Shown one piece after another: positions 52,953-60,533 of a stretch of 64,000 bases of DNA; the stretch's first letter is position 1, and every line of letters begins with the position of its first letter. Made by a program: the position numbers and the translations under genes. This DNA comes from Bacteroidales bacterium. Its GTDB lineage: Bacteria > Bacteroidota > Bacteroidia > Bacteroidales > GCA-2748055. The stretch covers positions 1 to 64,000 of the forward strand of contig JAGLOO010000022.1 of NCBI GenBank assembly GCA_023138875.1, given 5' to 3'. The notes beneath the pieces were generated by a model. It ran no database searches. It worked only from the letters and a program-made list of their open reading frames with translations, and was not told the origin of the DNA.

Positions 52953-53854
52953 TGCTCCAGGACTTGAGTGATTATCAGATCTCGTAACCCATAAACATTT
53001 AATGGTAATGACGGTCTTTCCACGTGGAAAAGCCGGATTTGACCGGCAAGCAGCGAAAGCATATGGAAATGCGATTCCATGATGCCCATTCCTTTGATCA
53101 ACTGGTCCCTGTAAACATGTTCTCGGAGCATAGCCAGTTTGTTTGCTCCGGATATGGTATGGACCTGGAATTCATGGTTGTTCCTGGATGTTAGCCTGAC
53201 GATGGTTTCAATCCTCCACACTTCATTCATTTGTTTATCCTTATTCACAGGAATCTTGTATTTGTTGATCTGCGGCCTTACCCTGTTGTATTTCCCACCG
53301 GGATACAGTAATCCGGATGTATCTTTCCAGAGTTTAATGAAAGGAATTCCTCGATGTGCTACACATGCTCCTGAATCATTCAGAGATATGGCCGAAAGAT
53401 CATCTGAAATAAGAGGATAACCGGCCAGGTTTAGAGAAGCGGCCAGTGTGGATTTACCTGCAGCTGAATTACCTATGATCACCAATGCCTTACCCTTGAC
53501 ATCCACAGTACTTCCATGGAGAGGCAAAAATCCACGTTGATGTAAAATTGTGCCCAGTACCGATCCAAGTAGAAACAACCTGATCTCTTCAGGTGTTGCT
53601 CCAGGTTTCGGTTCGATGATGATTTGAGTGCCATTTCTGATCAAGTACTTACCTATGTTTGGCAATTTAAGAAGAAATTCCTCCTTTCCTGATTCAAAAA
53701 GAACTCCTGTTGAGATCACAGTATCTAAATGATCTGCAACACTGCCAAACCGAACAGTAACTTGGGTGGTTTCTGAAGGATACTCTGTAAATTCTGGGAT
53801 CTCCAACTGTGATCTTATAGAAAGGCCAAATATATTATAAGTGAATTCTTTCAT
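52949..53854 (-). CDS. HPr-kinase-like lasso peptide kinase
   Basis: A 301-residue protein with the HprK/P fold seen in lasso kinases such as PadeK (paeninodin). Seen: an N-terminal domain, then IIEPKPGATPEEIRLFLLGS, GFLPLHGSTVDVKGKALVII with the P-loop GNSAAGKST at 128-136, and LISDDLSAI (D151-D152) downstream. PadeK-type enzymes phosphorylate the C-terminal Ser of the precursor; the core here also ends in Ser. Family members in other clusters (ThcoK, SyanK) can add more than one phosphate. First gene of the minus-strand operon. Confidence 0.82.
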   Translation of the reverse strand: MKEFTYNIFGLSIRSQLEIPEFTEYPSETTQVTVRFGSVADHLDTVISTGVLFESGKEEFLLKLPNIGKYLIRNGTQIIIEPKPGATPEEIRLFLLGSVLGTILHQRGFLPLHGSTVDVKGKALVIIGNSAAGKSTLAASLNLAGYPLISDDLSAISLNDSGACVAHRGIPFIKLWKDTSGLLYPGGKYNRVRPQINKYKIPVNKDKQMNEVWRIETIVRLTSRNNHEFQVHTISGANKLAMLREHVYRDQLIKGMGIMESHFHMLSLLAGQIRLFHVERPSLPLNVYGLRDLIITQVLEH

Positions 53855-53868
53855 ATCTTGCTTTGGAT

Positions 53869-53876
53869 CAAAATTA
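53869..53876 (-). promoter_or_regulatory. possible -7 box of the kinase-sulfotransferase-B1-B2 operon
   Basis: The minus strand reads TAATTTTG, a full match to TAnnTTTG, 15 bp before the kinase start in the 50-bp gap to the divergent nucleotidyltransferase. The leader would be very short and no -33 box was found. Confidence 0.35.
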
Positions 53877-53904
53877 AGGAATATTTATTCTTAATTTAGT
53901 AATC

Positions 53905-54951
53905 ATGCAATGCTTGATCAGGGAACAAGTTTTTTTAACAAACATTTTAAGGGGAGACAGTTCATGCAGCCCGGGTGGGCTGAATACGTCAAAGTTACTG
54001 GAACTATTGTCGAGACACAGGTTATTTCCCTTAGCAGGGACCATCATTTCAGCATTTGAGGATAGGGTCAGGACTGAACTGGAAACCCACATCAAAAAGC
54101 AGGCATTTAAGTCCATGCTGATCACCCGAGAGCTTTTCCGGCTACAGGATTCTGCCCGTGGTTTCGCATATAAACTCATGGTATTGAAGGGACCTGTCCT
54201 GGCACATCAGCTCTATGGCGATGTAAGCAAGAGACAATACAATGATCTGGACCTCTACCTTCATCCCAATGATTTCTCGAAAGTAAAACAGGAGATATTG
54301 TCATGGGGTTATAAAAAAATCTATCCCTCCATCAGAGATGAGAAACGGCTCAACTATTATTTCCGTCACAAAGGGGATTTGGGAGTTGTTCATCCTAAGA
54401 CCGGGGTTTATATTGAAATTCATCATGGGATTAACCTGCGCAGACTGATCCCAAAGCAATATGAATCAGATTTCTATAATAACCTGACGCAAGTGAAGAT
54501 TCATGAATGGCAGATTACAACATTAACTCCAGAATACACATTTATATACCTTTGTCTCCACGGTGCAAAGCATTTATTTTTCAGGCTTATATGGTTAAAA
54601 GATATAGCGGATTATTTCAGTGCAATTGAAATGGATCACGATAAGATCCTAAATCTAGTCAGGAAGTATGGTCTGGAAAGGCTGTTTGGCGTCAGCTTTG
54701 CGCTTGTTAATGAGTATTTTGGGATAGAAATACCATCGACTTATAATCAGGCTGTTCGTTCCAGGAAAGTCCATCAGCTGAAGAATATGTGTCAAAGAAG
54801 AATCCGTGGTCCTGAGAAAGAATTGCTTTACATGAGGTTACTAAAGCACTACTATTTTTTCAACCTCAAACAAGGATGGTCTTATAAGGCATATGTTCTT
54901 AAAAGCATCTTTCATCGCTGGTATATAAGAAAATTCCTTGGTGGACATTAG
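53905..54951 (+). CDS. nucleotidyltransferase family protein of the lasso cluster
   Basis: A 348-residue protein of the NTP_transf_5 type. Seen: VLKGPVLAHQLYGDVSKRQY, the metal-binding NDLDLYLHP with D114 and D116, and a likely third acidic residue in VYIEIHHG. A helical C-terminal half follows (LFFRLIWLKDIADYFSAIE). Such genes recur in Firmicutes, Proteobacteria and Bacteroidota lasso clusters that also carry the kinase, where their role is not settled. It is divergent from the kinase gene, 50 bp away. Confidence 0.78.
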   Translation: MQCLIREQVFLTNILRGDSSCSPGGLNTSKLLELLSRHRLFPLAGTIISAFEDRVRTELETHIKKQAFKSMLITRELFRLQDSARGFAYKLMVLKGPVLAHQLYGDVSKRQYNDLDLYLHPNDFSKVKQEILSWGYKKIYPSIRDEKRLNYYFRHKGDLGVVHPKTGVYIEIHHGINLRRLIPKQYESDFYNNLTQVKIHEWQITTLTPEYTFIYLCLHGAKHLFFRLIWLKDIADYFSAIEMDHDKILNLVRKYGLERLFGVSFALVNEYFGIEIPSTYNQAVRSRKVHQLKNMCQRRIRGPEKELLYMRLLKHYYFFNLKQGWSYKAYVLKSIFHRWYIRKFLGGH

Positions 54952-55034
54952 ATTACTATCCTATGACTTTGATCTTTAGCTGTCACCTAACGTCCTTCGG
55001 TTGCGGCTAGAGCTTCAGTTCTTTTTGTGAAGCC

Positions 55035-55094
55035 TTATTTCATCACATGCCTCACAATCCCAACCGCTTCACATTTCGTAAAGTCACATCTTAA
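55035..55094 (-). pseudogene. remnant of a duplicated 3' end of the next gene
   Basis: On the minus strand 55070-55035 reads EAVGIVRHVMK then stop, nearly the same as the last residues of the intact gene at 55103 (EAVGIMSHVMK, stop). A few bases further upstream a frameshifted V-T-L-R-N-V-K parallels I-T-F-K-D-G-K of that gene. It appears to be a decayed tandem copy. Confidence 0.6.
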
Positions 55095-55102
55095 AAGATA
55101 CA

Positions 55103-55534
55103 TTACTTCATAACATGTGACATAATCCCCACAGCCTCGCCGGCCTTCCCGTCCTTGAATGTAATAATAATGTTATACTGCCCGGTCTTTCTGCACAAAA
55201 AGTTGATGGGGTTGTATTCTTTGTGGGTTTTGGTGTCGTATGAGCTGACGAGCATGTTGGAGCTGTCGTAGACGCGGATGATGGATTGGCCCTTGTCGTT
55301 GCAGAGGTTGAAGCGGTAGATGTTGTTGCCCCTGAGGATGATGGCCTGGCGGTACATGGGGGGGCGTTCGCCTTTGGTGACTTTGGGAAGGCTTACCACG
55401 AATTCTTTTAGGTAGATGGCTCCTTCGCCGGATTTGGAGGCGCAATCCTGTACGCGCTCTTTCCGGTCGGACTGGGTCATGGCGATGGTGGTGAAGCAAA
55501 ATACTATGGCGATTATTGGATTTAATATCTTCAT
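55103..55534 (-). CDS. small secreted protein of unknown function
   Basis: A 143-residue protein with an N-terminal signal peptide (ILNPIIAIVFCFTTIAMTQS). The mature part is beta-rich with four Cys (QDCASKS, FNLCNDKG, NFLCRKTG among them) and the segments RQAIILRGNNIYRFNL and QYNIIITFKDGKAGEAVG, which look like a small periplasmic beta-sandwich of the bacterial pre-peptidase type. I do not recognise a named family. It ends the minus-strand series of the Sia-like module and has a decayed copy of its 3' end downstream. Confidence 0.75.
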   Translation of the reverse strand: MKILNPIIAIVFCFTTIAMTQSDRKERVQDCASKSGEGAIYLKEFVVSLPKVTKGERPPMYRQAIILRGNNIYRFNLCNDKGQSIIRVYDSSNMLVSSYDTKTHKEYNPINFLCRKTGQYNIIITFKDGKAGEAVGIMSHVMK

Positions 55535-55556
55535 CGGTTCAAGTCTTATACAATTT

Positions 55557-56450
55557 TCAAATATTCATATGCAGGTTACGGATCTCCTGGGTGACCTGGA
55601 TGATCCTTTGCAGGGTGTCGTCGCTCATCATCACGTGAGAGGATTCGCTCTGGATCACCATCAGCATGCCATCTTTCTCAATGGCCTGGGGTTCGCCCAC
55701 CTCGTAAGTGATCTTTACGTCGTCGTAGATCTTTTTAATGGTCTCGAAGTCATCAATATATCCCTGAATTACTTCTTCATTTTTGTAATTGTTCAGTATC
55801 AGCAGCAGATCGTTGAGGATCAGTTTCTGCTCGCCGATCATCGATTTCAGCTCCTCGTTGCTGTTCTGGACAGCCACCTGGGTGGCCAGGAACAATCCCT
55901 CCATCCAGACACCGGCGATCATCAGTGCACTCAGGTTGCTGCGGTCGGTTTCCCGCAGGTAATCGTCCATGTTGTTGAAGCTGTTGATGGAGATAAACAT
56001 GAGGGAATCCAGGTTTGAACTGGTGGTGGCCAGCCTCTTGATGGTGGCGAAATCGAAAAACTGTCCGATCTGCAAGGCATCGGCAAGCCGGTTGATGCTG
56101 GAGAGATAGTTCACCGCTGTCCCGGTTTTTTCATATATATTCAGGTAACCCAGGTCGGCGCTCAGGGCTCCGAGGCTGTAAGCCATCTCAAAACTGGTGG
56201 TATTGGTGGAGAGGTTATCGGGATCGGCAAGGTAGGAGGTCGAAAACGGAATGTTCATTGAACTGATCAAAGCAGCTACCTCGATGGGCGAGGCGATGTT
56301 CTGGATGATATCATTCATGGTCTCCGATGAGATCTGGAGTTCCCCAACCTCCACATCGTTCATATTAACCTCCAGGTTTTCAGACGGTCGCTGACCGCAT
56401 GCTGCCAGGAACAGGAGTACAACCAACAGGAGTGATGAGTTTTTTATCAT
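55557..56450 (-). CDS. putative lipoprotein, helical
   Basis: A 297-residue protein with a lipoprotein signal (LLLVVLLFLAACGQ; acylated Cys about 18). The mature part is mainly helical and acidic, with LSTNTTSFEMAYSLGALSADLGYLN and MFISINSFNNMDDYLRETDR as conserved-looking segments, and no enzyme motif. It should be held in the periplasm or outer membrane. It lies 36 bp after the ABC-transporter fusion and before the small secreted gene; a joint envelope role is inferred. Confidence 0.75.
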   Translation of the reverse strand: MIKNSSLLLVVLLFLAACGQRPSENLEVNMNDVEVGELQISSETMNDIIQNIASPIEVAALISSMNIPFSTSYLADPDNLSTNTTSFEMAYSLGALSADLGYLNIYEKTGTAVNYLSSINRLADALQIGQFFDFATIKRLATTSSNLDSLMFISINSFNNMDDYLRETDRSNLSALMIAGVWMEGLFLATQVAVQNSNEELKSMIGEQKLILNDLLLILNNYKNEEVIQGYIDDFETIKKIYDDVKITYEVGEPQAIEKDGMLMVIQSESSHVMMSDDTLQRIIQVTQEIRNLHMNI

Positions 56451-56486
56451 GGTATTTATTCTTTTTAGGCTGTTCTTTTTCCAGGT

Positions 56487-59400
56487 TCAATATATAAAAT
56501 TAATCAATTTGCGGAGAAGGTCGAAATATAACACGATGTATAATGCCAGGGTAAGGAACCATATGAAGGCTATATTAAACTGAAACGTATCGTAATACTT
56601 GCCCAGGAAATATTTCCTCGGGGCGAAAAAGTGGGACCTGATCCCGATGAATCTATCAGGAGCGGGATCCAGGAATACGAGATCGATCTGCTGGTATAAC
56701 CAGCCATCGTATTCAATGATCTGGTTCTTTTCATAGATCTTTTTCACGTTATCGGATACACTTTCATTGTGGTACCTGTTGAGCATGGAGAAATAGACCG
56801 TGCGGCGGTCCTTCATCAGCTTACCCAGGTGCCGTTCCTTCTCCCTGCTGGCGATAGAAAACTGATTGATATAGTGTCTTTTGAGGGCTGTCAGGAATTT
56901 GGTGGTTTTGGCGATGTGAGATTCACTGAAAGCGTCGGGCTTCCACTCATCTTCTTTGAACCGGATCTCCTTTACCACGCCCTGAACATGCATGATCTCA
57001 TTTTCGAGGATCTGCAAAGCGGATGCATTTTCGGTGATGGTTCCTGTTTCCCTGAATTCGTATATGCAGTCGTTGAGGCGCTCTTCCAGTTCGGGGATCA
57101 GGTAGGCCGATTTGAAGTTGTTGTAACTGATCCGTTTTTCGTATTCGTAAAAACTCTTTTCGAATTCATTGTCCTTGAACTGGTGTACCATGAGGGCCTC
57201 GTAGGACCATTTGGTGGGCATCAGTTCTGCGATCACAGGCACCTTGTTAACCGTGGTGATCCGCCGGTTCAGTTTTTCGAAGGAAAACATGGCACCGCTG
57301 AGGACCATCATAGGGATCATCACCAGGGGGATCACAATGTAGATGGTAACCGCAGAGTTGAATCCCGAGGAGATGACCAGTCCGATCATATTGGCACATA
57401 CTGCTGTGGAAAAAAGCGCCAGCCAGTAGGCCAAGGTCATCTTATGGATCTCCAGGATCCCGTTGGCGATCAGGACAAAGGTGATGGCCTGTATGGCGGA
57501 GATGGTGATGAGTGTACCGATCTTGGCCAGCAGGTAGGAGGAGCGGCTCAGGTGCAGGAATTTTTCCCGCCTCAGTATCTTCCTGTCCTTGAATATCTCT
57601 TCGGCACTCACAATAAGACCCAGGAAAAGGACCACGATCAGGGCCATGAAAATGTAGATGGGGATGTTCTCATTCTCCCGGAACAGGTATGTCTTGCTGG
57701 AGGGATCGGCAATGTAACGGATGATATAGGCAAGAATGAAGGCCAGCACCGGGCTCACCAGCAGTGTCATAAGCAGGTACTGGCGGTTGTTTATCTTGGA
57801 CTTGATGTCCCGTTTCAGGTAATTGGAAAGCTGCTTCAGCCAGCCGGGAACATTCAGGTTGGCGGGAGGTGCTGAATCGGCCGGTACTGTTGTTTCGGGT
57901 AACCGGTTCTCCTGGTAGATCTCCTCCCAGGTCTGTGGGTTGATCTTTCGCTGATCCGTATAATTTCCGTATTCATCCACCTGCAGGGCCTCGATGATGT
58001 TGAAGATCAACTCCGGATTGACGTTCCCGCACACGGGGCATTCGCCCACACCGGCATTGACCTGGTTGTCCACCTGTTTGAAATGGATCACTGTTTCAAC
58101 GGGATTGCCATAATAGACCATGCGGCCTCCGTTGTCAAGGATCACCACCTGGTCGAACATCTTGAATAATTCAGATGAAGGCTGGTGGATCACTACAAAA
58201 ACCAGCTTCCCTTTGATGGTTAGTTCCCTGAGCAGGTCCATCACAGTTTCGGAATCCCTGGATGAGAGTCCCGAGGTGGGTTCATCCAGGAACAGGATGG
58301 AAGGTTCCCGGATCAGTTCCAGTGCAATATTCAACCGTTTTCGCTGTCCCCCACTGATGGTCTTGTTCATGACCGAACCAACCCTCAGGTCGCGTTTTTC
58401 CAGCAGGCCCAGGCTGGAGAGGGTATTGGTGACCTTCTCCCGGATCTCTTTATTTGAAAGGTGTTTGAAACAGAACTTTGCATTGAACCAGAGGTTCTCA
58501 AATACAGTCAGTTCTTCAATGAGCAGGTCGTCCTGGGGGACGAAACCCGAGACACCATGCAGCTGATCCGTATCACTTACCAGGTCCAGGTTATTGATCC
58601 GGATGTGGCCCGAGGCCGGTTTGTACATACCTGACAGAACATTCAGAAGTGTGGTCTTGCCTGAACCGCTGGAACCCATGATTCCCACAAGGTTCCCTTG
58701 CTGAGCCGAGAAGGAGACATTGTGGAGCCCGGTAACTCCTCCGGGGAACCGGTATGAAATCCGGTCCGCCTCCAGGGTGATTTTCTCCATGGAGAGGTCC
58801 GACAGGAAGTGGGTAGCGATGTCGCTGTAATAGACGGGCTGACCCACCGGCAGGCGGAGGGTACTCCCACTGGCAAAAAGGTAGATTACTCCGGTATGAA
58901 CGTTGAGTCCGTTCAGGAATGTTTCCTGGTGCCCGGTATATTTGAGGAAATAGAGTTCCACGGAAGGTATGCGAAGAAAGAAGAGCGGGGCATCAATTCC
59001 TGCAAAGTGATATTGGCGGGGAACGGGAGGTGATGTATTCGTGTCGTTGACCACCAAGTGGTTCTCATCTGTGAAATCCGCTATGCTATCGGATGTGGCG
59101 AAGGTGAGGATGCTTTCATATTCTTGCCTGCTGATTCTGAAGATGTCGGAAACGGTCTTCACGATACCCAGCCGCTGACCGGTGAGGTTGTACTCTGTGT
59201 TGACCAGCTCCAGGATGCGGACCAGTACCACCACTTTCTGGCGCTGATTGATGGTTTTACTGATCTGTTTGCAGAGCTTGAGGACTTTTACCGAGTCAAG
59301 AACAGAGGTGAGTCTCTTTTTGGGGGTTCGGGAAGGATCATCAGTTGTTTTATCCTCCGCTGTGTCTTTGTATAGTTGGAGATACTCTTTTGCGGAATCG

Positions 59401-59522
59401 ACGCCGATCTGCTGTACAAGGAACCTGTTTACATAATCAATTTCCTTCTCGCCGATGCCACCATCCTGTTTGGTAATGAGGGCAAAAAGCTGCATCAGCG
59501 CTTTCAGGATCTCCTTGCTCAT
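56487..59522 (-). CDS. TerB-like domain fused to an ABCG-type transporter
   Basis: A 1011-residue fusion. Residues about 1-145 resemble a TerB-like helical domain (LFALITKQDGGIGEKEIDYV, then INQRQKVVVLVRILELV). A beta-rich domain follows (about 170-245). The ATPase has Walker A GSSGSGKT (283-290), signature SGGQ (390-393), Walker B ILFLDEP (409-415) and H446. A C-x-x-C pair (ECPVCG, 494-497) precedes the ABC-2 permease with six or so helices (about 575-800) and a final helix near 1000. The substrate is unknown. It ends 3 bp before the SiaC-like gene start and is translated with it. Confidence 0.88.
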   Translation of the reverse strand: MSKEILKALMQLFALITKQDGGIGEKEIDYVNRFLVQQIGVDSAKEYLQLYKDTAEDKTTDDPSRTPKKRLTSVLDSVKVLKLCKQISKTINQRQKVVVLVRILELVNTEYNLTGQRLGIVKTVSDIFRISRQEYESILTFATSDSIADFTDENHLVVNDTNTSPPVPRQYHFAGIDAPLFFLRIPSVELYFLKYTGHQETFLNGLNVHTGVIYLFASGSTLRLPVGQPVYYSDIATHFLSDLSMEKITLEADRISYRFPGGVTGLHNVSFSAQQGNLVGIMGSSGSGKTTLLNVLSGMYKPASGHIRINNLDLVSDTDQLHGVSGFVPQDDLLIEELTVFENLWFNAKFCFKHLSNKEIREKVTNTLSSLGLLEKRDLRVGSVMNKTISGGQRKRLNIALELIREPSILFLDEPTSGLSSRDSETVMDLLRELTIKGKLVFVVIHQPSSELFKMFDQVVILDNGGRMVYYGNPVETVIHFKQVDNQVNAGVGECPVCGNVNPELIFNIIEALQVDEYGNYTDQRKINPQTWEEIYQENRLPETTVPADSAPPANLNVPGWLKQLSNYLKRDIKSKINNRQYLLMTLLVSPVLAFILAYIIRYIADPSSKTYLFRENENIPIYIFMALIVVLFLGLIVSAEEIFKDRKILRREKFLHLSRSSYLLAKIGTLITISAIQAITFVLIANGILEIHKMTLAYWLALFSTAVCANMIGLVISSGFNSAVTIYIVIPLVMIPMMVLSGAMFSFEKLNRRITTVNKVPVIAELMPTKWSYEALMVHQFKDNEFEKSFYEYEKRISYNNFKSAYLIPELEERLNDCIYEFRETGTITENASALQILENEIMHVQGVVKEIRFKEDEWKPDAFSESHIAKTTKFLTALKRHYINQFSIASREKERHLGKLMKDRRTVYFSMLNRYHNESVSDNVKKIYEKNQIIEYDGWLYQQIDLVFLDPAPDRFIGIRSHFFAPRKYFLGKYYDTFQFNIAFIWFLTLALYIVLYFDLLRKLINFIY

Positions 59523-59525
59523 GGG

Positions 59526-59906
59526 CTACAGCTCATACGTGATGTGCCCGAATGGAACATCGATCATCTCTTCATACTCCTTTCCCGCTTCCTGCATATC
59601 TTCGTCCGATTGCATCGACAGCCATTTGATCAGTACATTGTGGCCCTCTTCCACCATCTCCTCAAATATCATGAGGATATCCAGGATCAGTTTGGATGAA
59701 GCAGTGTTGAAGTATATGAGTTTGATAGTGAATTCGGTTTTTGTATTGGGCTCTTTTTTATAGGCTGTCAGCCAATCCAGCACGGGCTGGTAAAAAACCA
59801 CCACATCTTCGGGAAGCGACTTCCCTGAAATCTCAAAACGATTGTTCTCGGGGTCCAGTACTACAAACGGACTGTCGTCGGTTGGTTCGATTTTTAAAGT
59901 TTCCAT
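59526..59906 (-). CDS. SiaC-family regulator (DUF1987)
   Basis: A 126-residue protein of the DUF1987/SiaC family. Seen: PFVVLDPENNRFEISGKSLPED (in two parts, residues 13-34), FYQPVLDWL and LIYFNTASSKLILDIL with the Thr that corresponds to the phosphosite of Pseudomonas SiaC, then GHNVLIKW. SiaC is phosphorylated by SiaB and dephosphorylated by SiaA; when unphosphorylated it binds its target enzyme. In this window no diguanylate cyclase is visible, so the target is unknown. Between the SiaB-like gene (6-bp gap) and the ABC fusion. Confidence 0.88.
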   Translation of the reverse strand: METLKIEPTDDSPFVVLDPENNRFEISGKSLPEDVVVFYQPVLDWLTAYKKEPNTKTEFTIKLIYFNTASSKLILDILMIFEEMVEEGHNVLIKWLSMQSDEDMQEAGKEYEEMIDVPFGHITYEL

Positions 59907-59912
59907 AGATCT

Positions 59913-60482
59913 CTATCTCGATATGGTTGAGGTGAATATAAAAAATGAAGTCTCCTCGTCAATCTTCACAAAACTGTAATCAAGCGGATTCCCTGTTTTT
60001 CTTTTTATATCGATGAATCCAAGTCCGGCACCCCCTTTGGGTGAGAGGACCCCATCTCGCAGCTGTTGTTTGTAGAGGTCGTCCAGCCTGTCGGAATCCA
60101 TGTTGTTCAATTTGCCCAGGAACATGGAGATATCCTCCACATAGCCGTTATCAACGATGTTCCCGGTGGTAACCTGGAACCGTTCGCTGTTTTTTGCAAC
60201 AAGGATAAGGCCCATACCCGGGTAGGGGTGTCCGCGGTATTCATAGGACTCTGCGTGCCTGTTGATGTTTTGCAACGACTCCACCATCACGTGATACACC
60301 CGCCTGAGGACCATGTATTCTTCAACCTCGTCAAGCTGCTCTTCAACCAGGCCGGTCAGGGCTTTCATCACCTGGTGGGTGACCTGTCCTTCGAATACAA
60401 GCGATATATCTTTAATCTTAAGGTCCTTGTAACGATCGTAAATGTAATTGATGAATCCTTTGCTGTTGTCTGAAAAACCCAT
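59913..60482 (-). CDS. SiaB-family protein kinase (DUF6272)
   Basis: A 189-residue GHKL-type kinase. Seen: VFEGQVTHQVMKALTGLVEE, the N-box region MVESLQNINRHAES (about 66-79, Asn and His), VTTGNIVDNGYVEDI and the ATP-lid GGAGLGFIDIKRKTGNPL (about 151-168). It phosphorylates SiaC-type partners, opposing the SpoIIE phosphatase encoded upstream. Lies between the PP2C gene (51-bp gap) and the SiaC-like gene (6 bp). Confidence 0.88.
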   Translation of the reverse strand: MGFSDNSKGFINYIYDRYKDLKIKDISLVFEGQVTHQVMKALTGLVEEQLDEVEEYMVLRRVYHVMVESLQNINRHAESYEYRGHPYPGMGLILVAKNSERFQVTTGNIVDNGYVEDISMFLGKLNNMDSDRLDDLYKQQLRDGVLSPKGGAGLGFIDIKRKTGNPLDYSFVKIDEETSFFIFTSTISR

Positions 60483-60533
60483 AGTTGCTATAAATATATA
60501 GAATATGCTGCAATCTGAGGTAAAATGGGTCTG

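Larger units (their letters stand above)
49599..54951. other. lasso-peptide biosynthetic gene cluster
   Basis: Cyclase (C) and precursor (A) on the plus strand converge with B2 protease, B1 recognition protein, sulfotransferase and HPr-like kinase on the minus strand; a nucleotidyltransferase is divergent from the kinase, 50 bp away. All three class-defining parts (A, B1+B2, C) are present next to each other. No ABC exporter (D) is visible. Genes overlap by 4, 4 and 14 bp on the minus strand. Base composition is more A+T-rich than purD or the Sia module on either side, which may mean transfer. Confidence 0.88.

Noticed and set aside
56487-59522. ABC fusion as the lasso exporter
   Set aside because: It lies in the Sia-like series with TerB and SiaC genes, is separated from the cluster by three other features, and has ABCG-type rather than peptide-exporter order.
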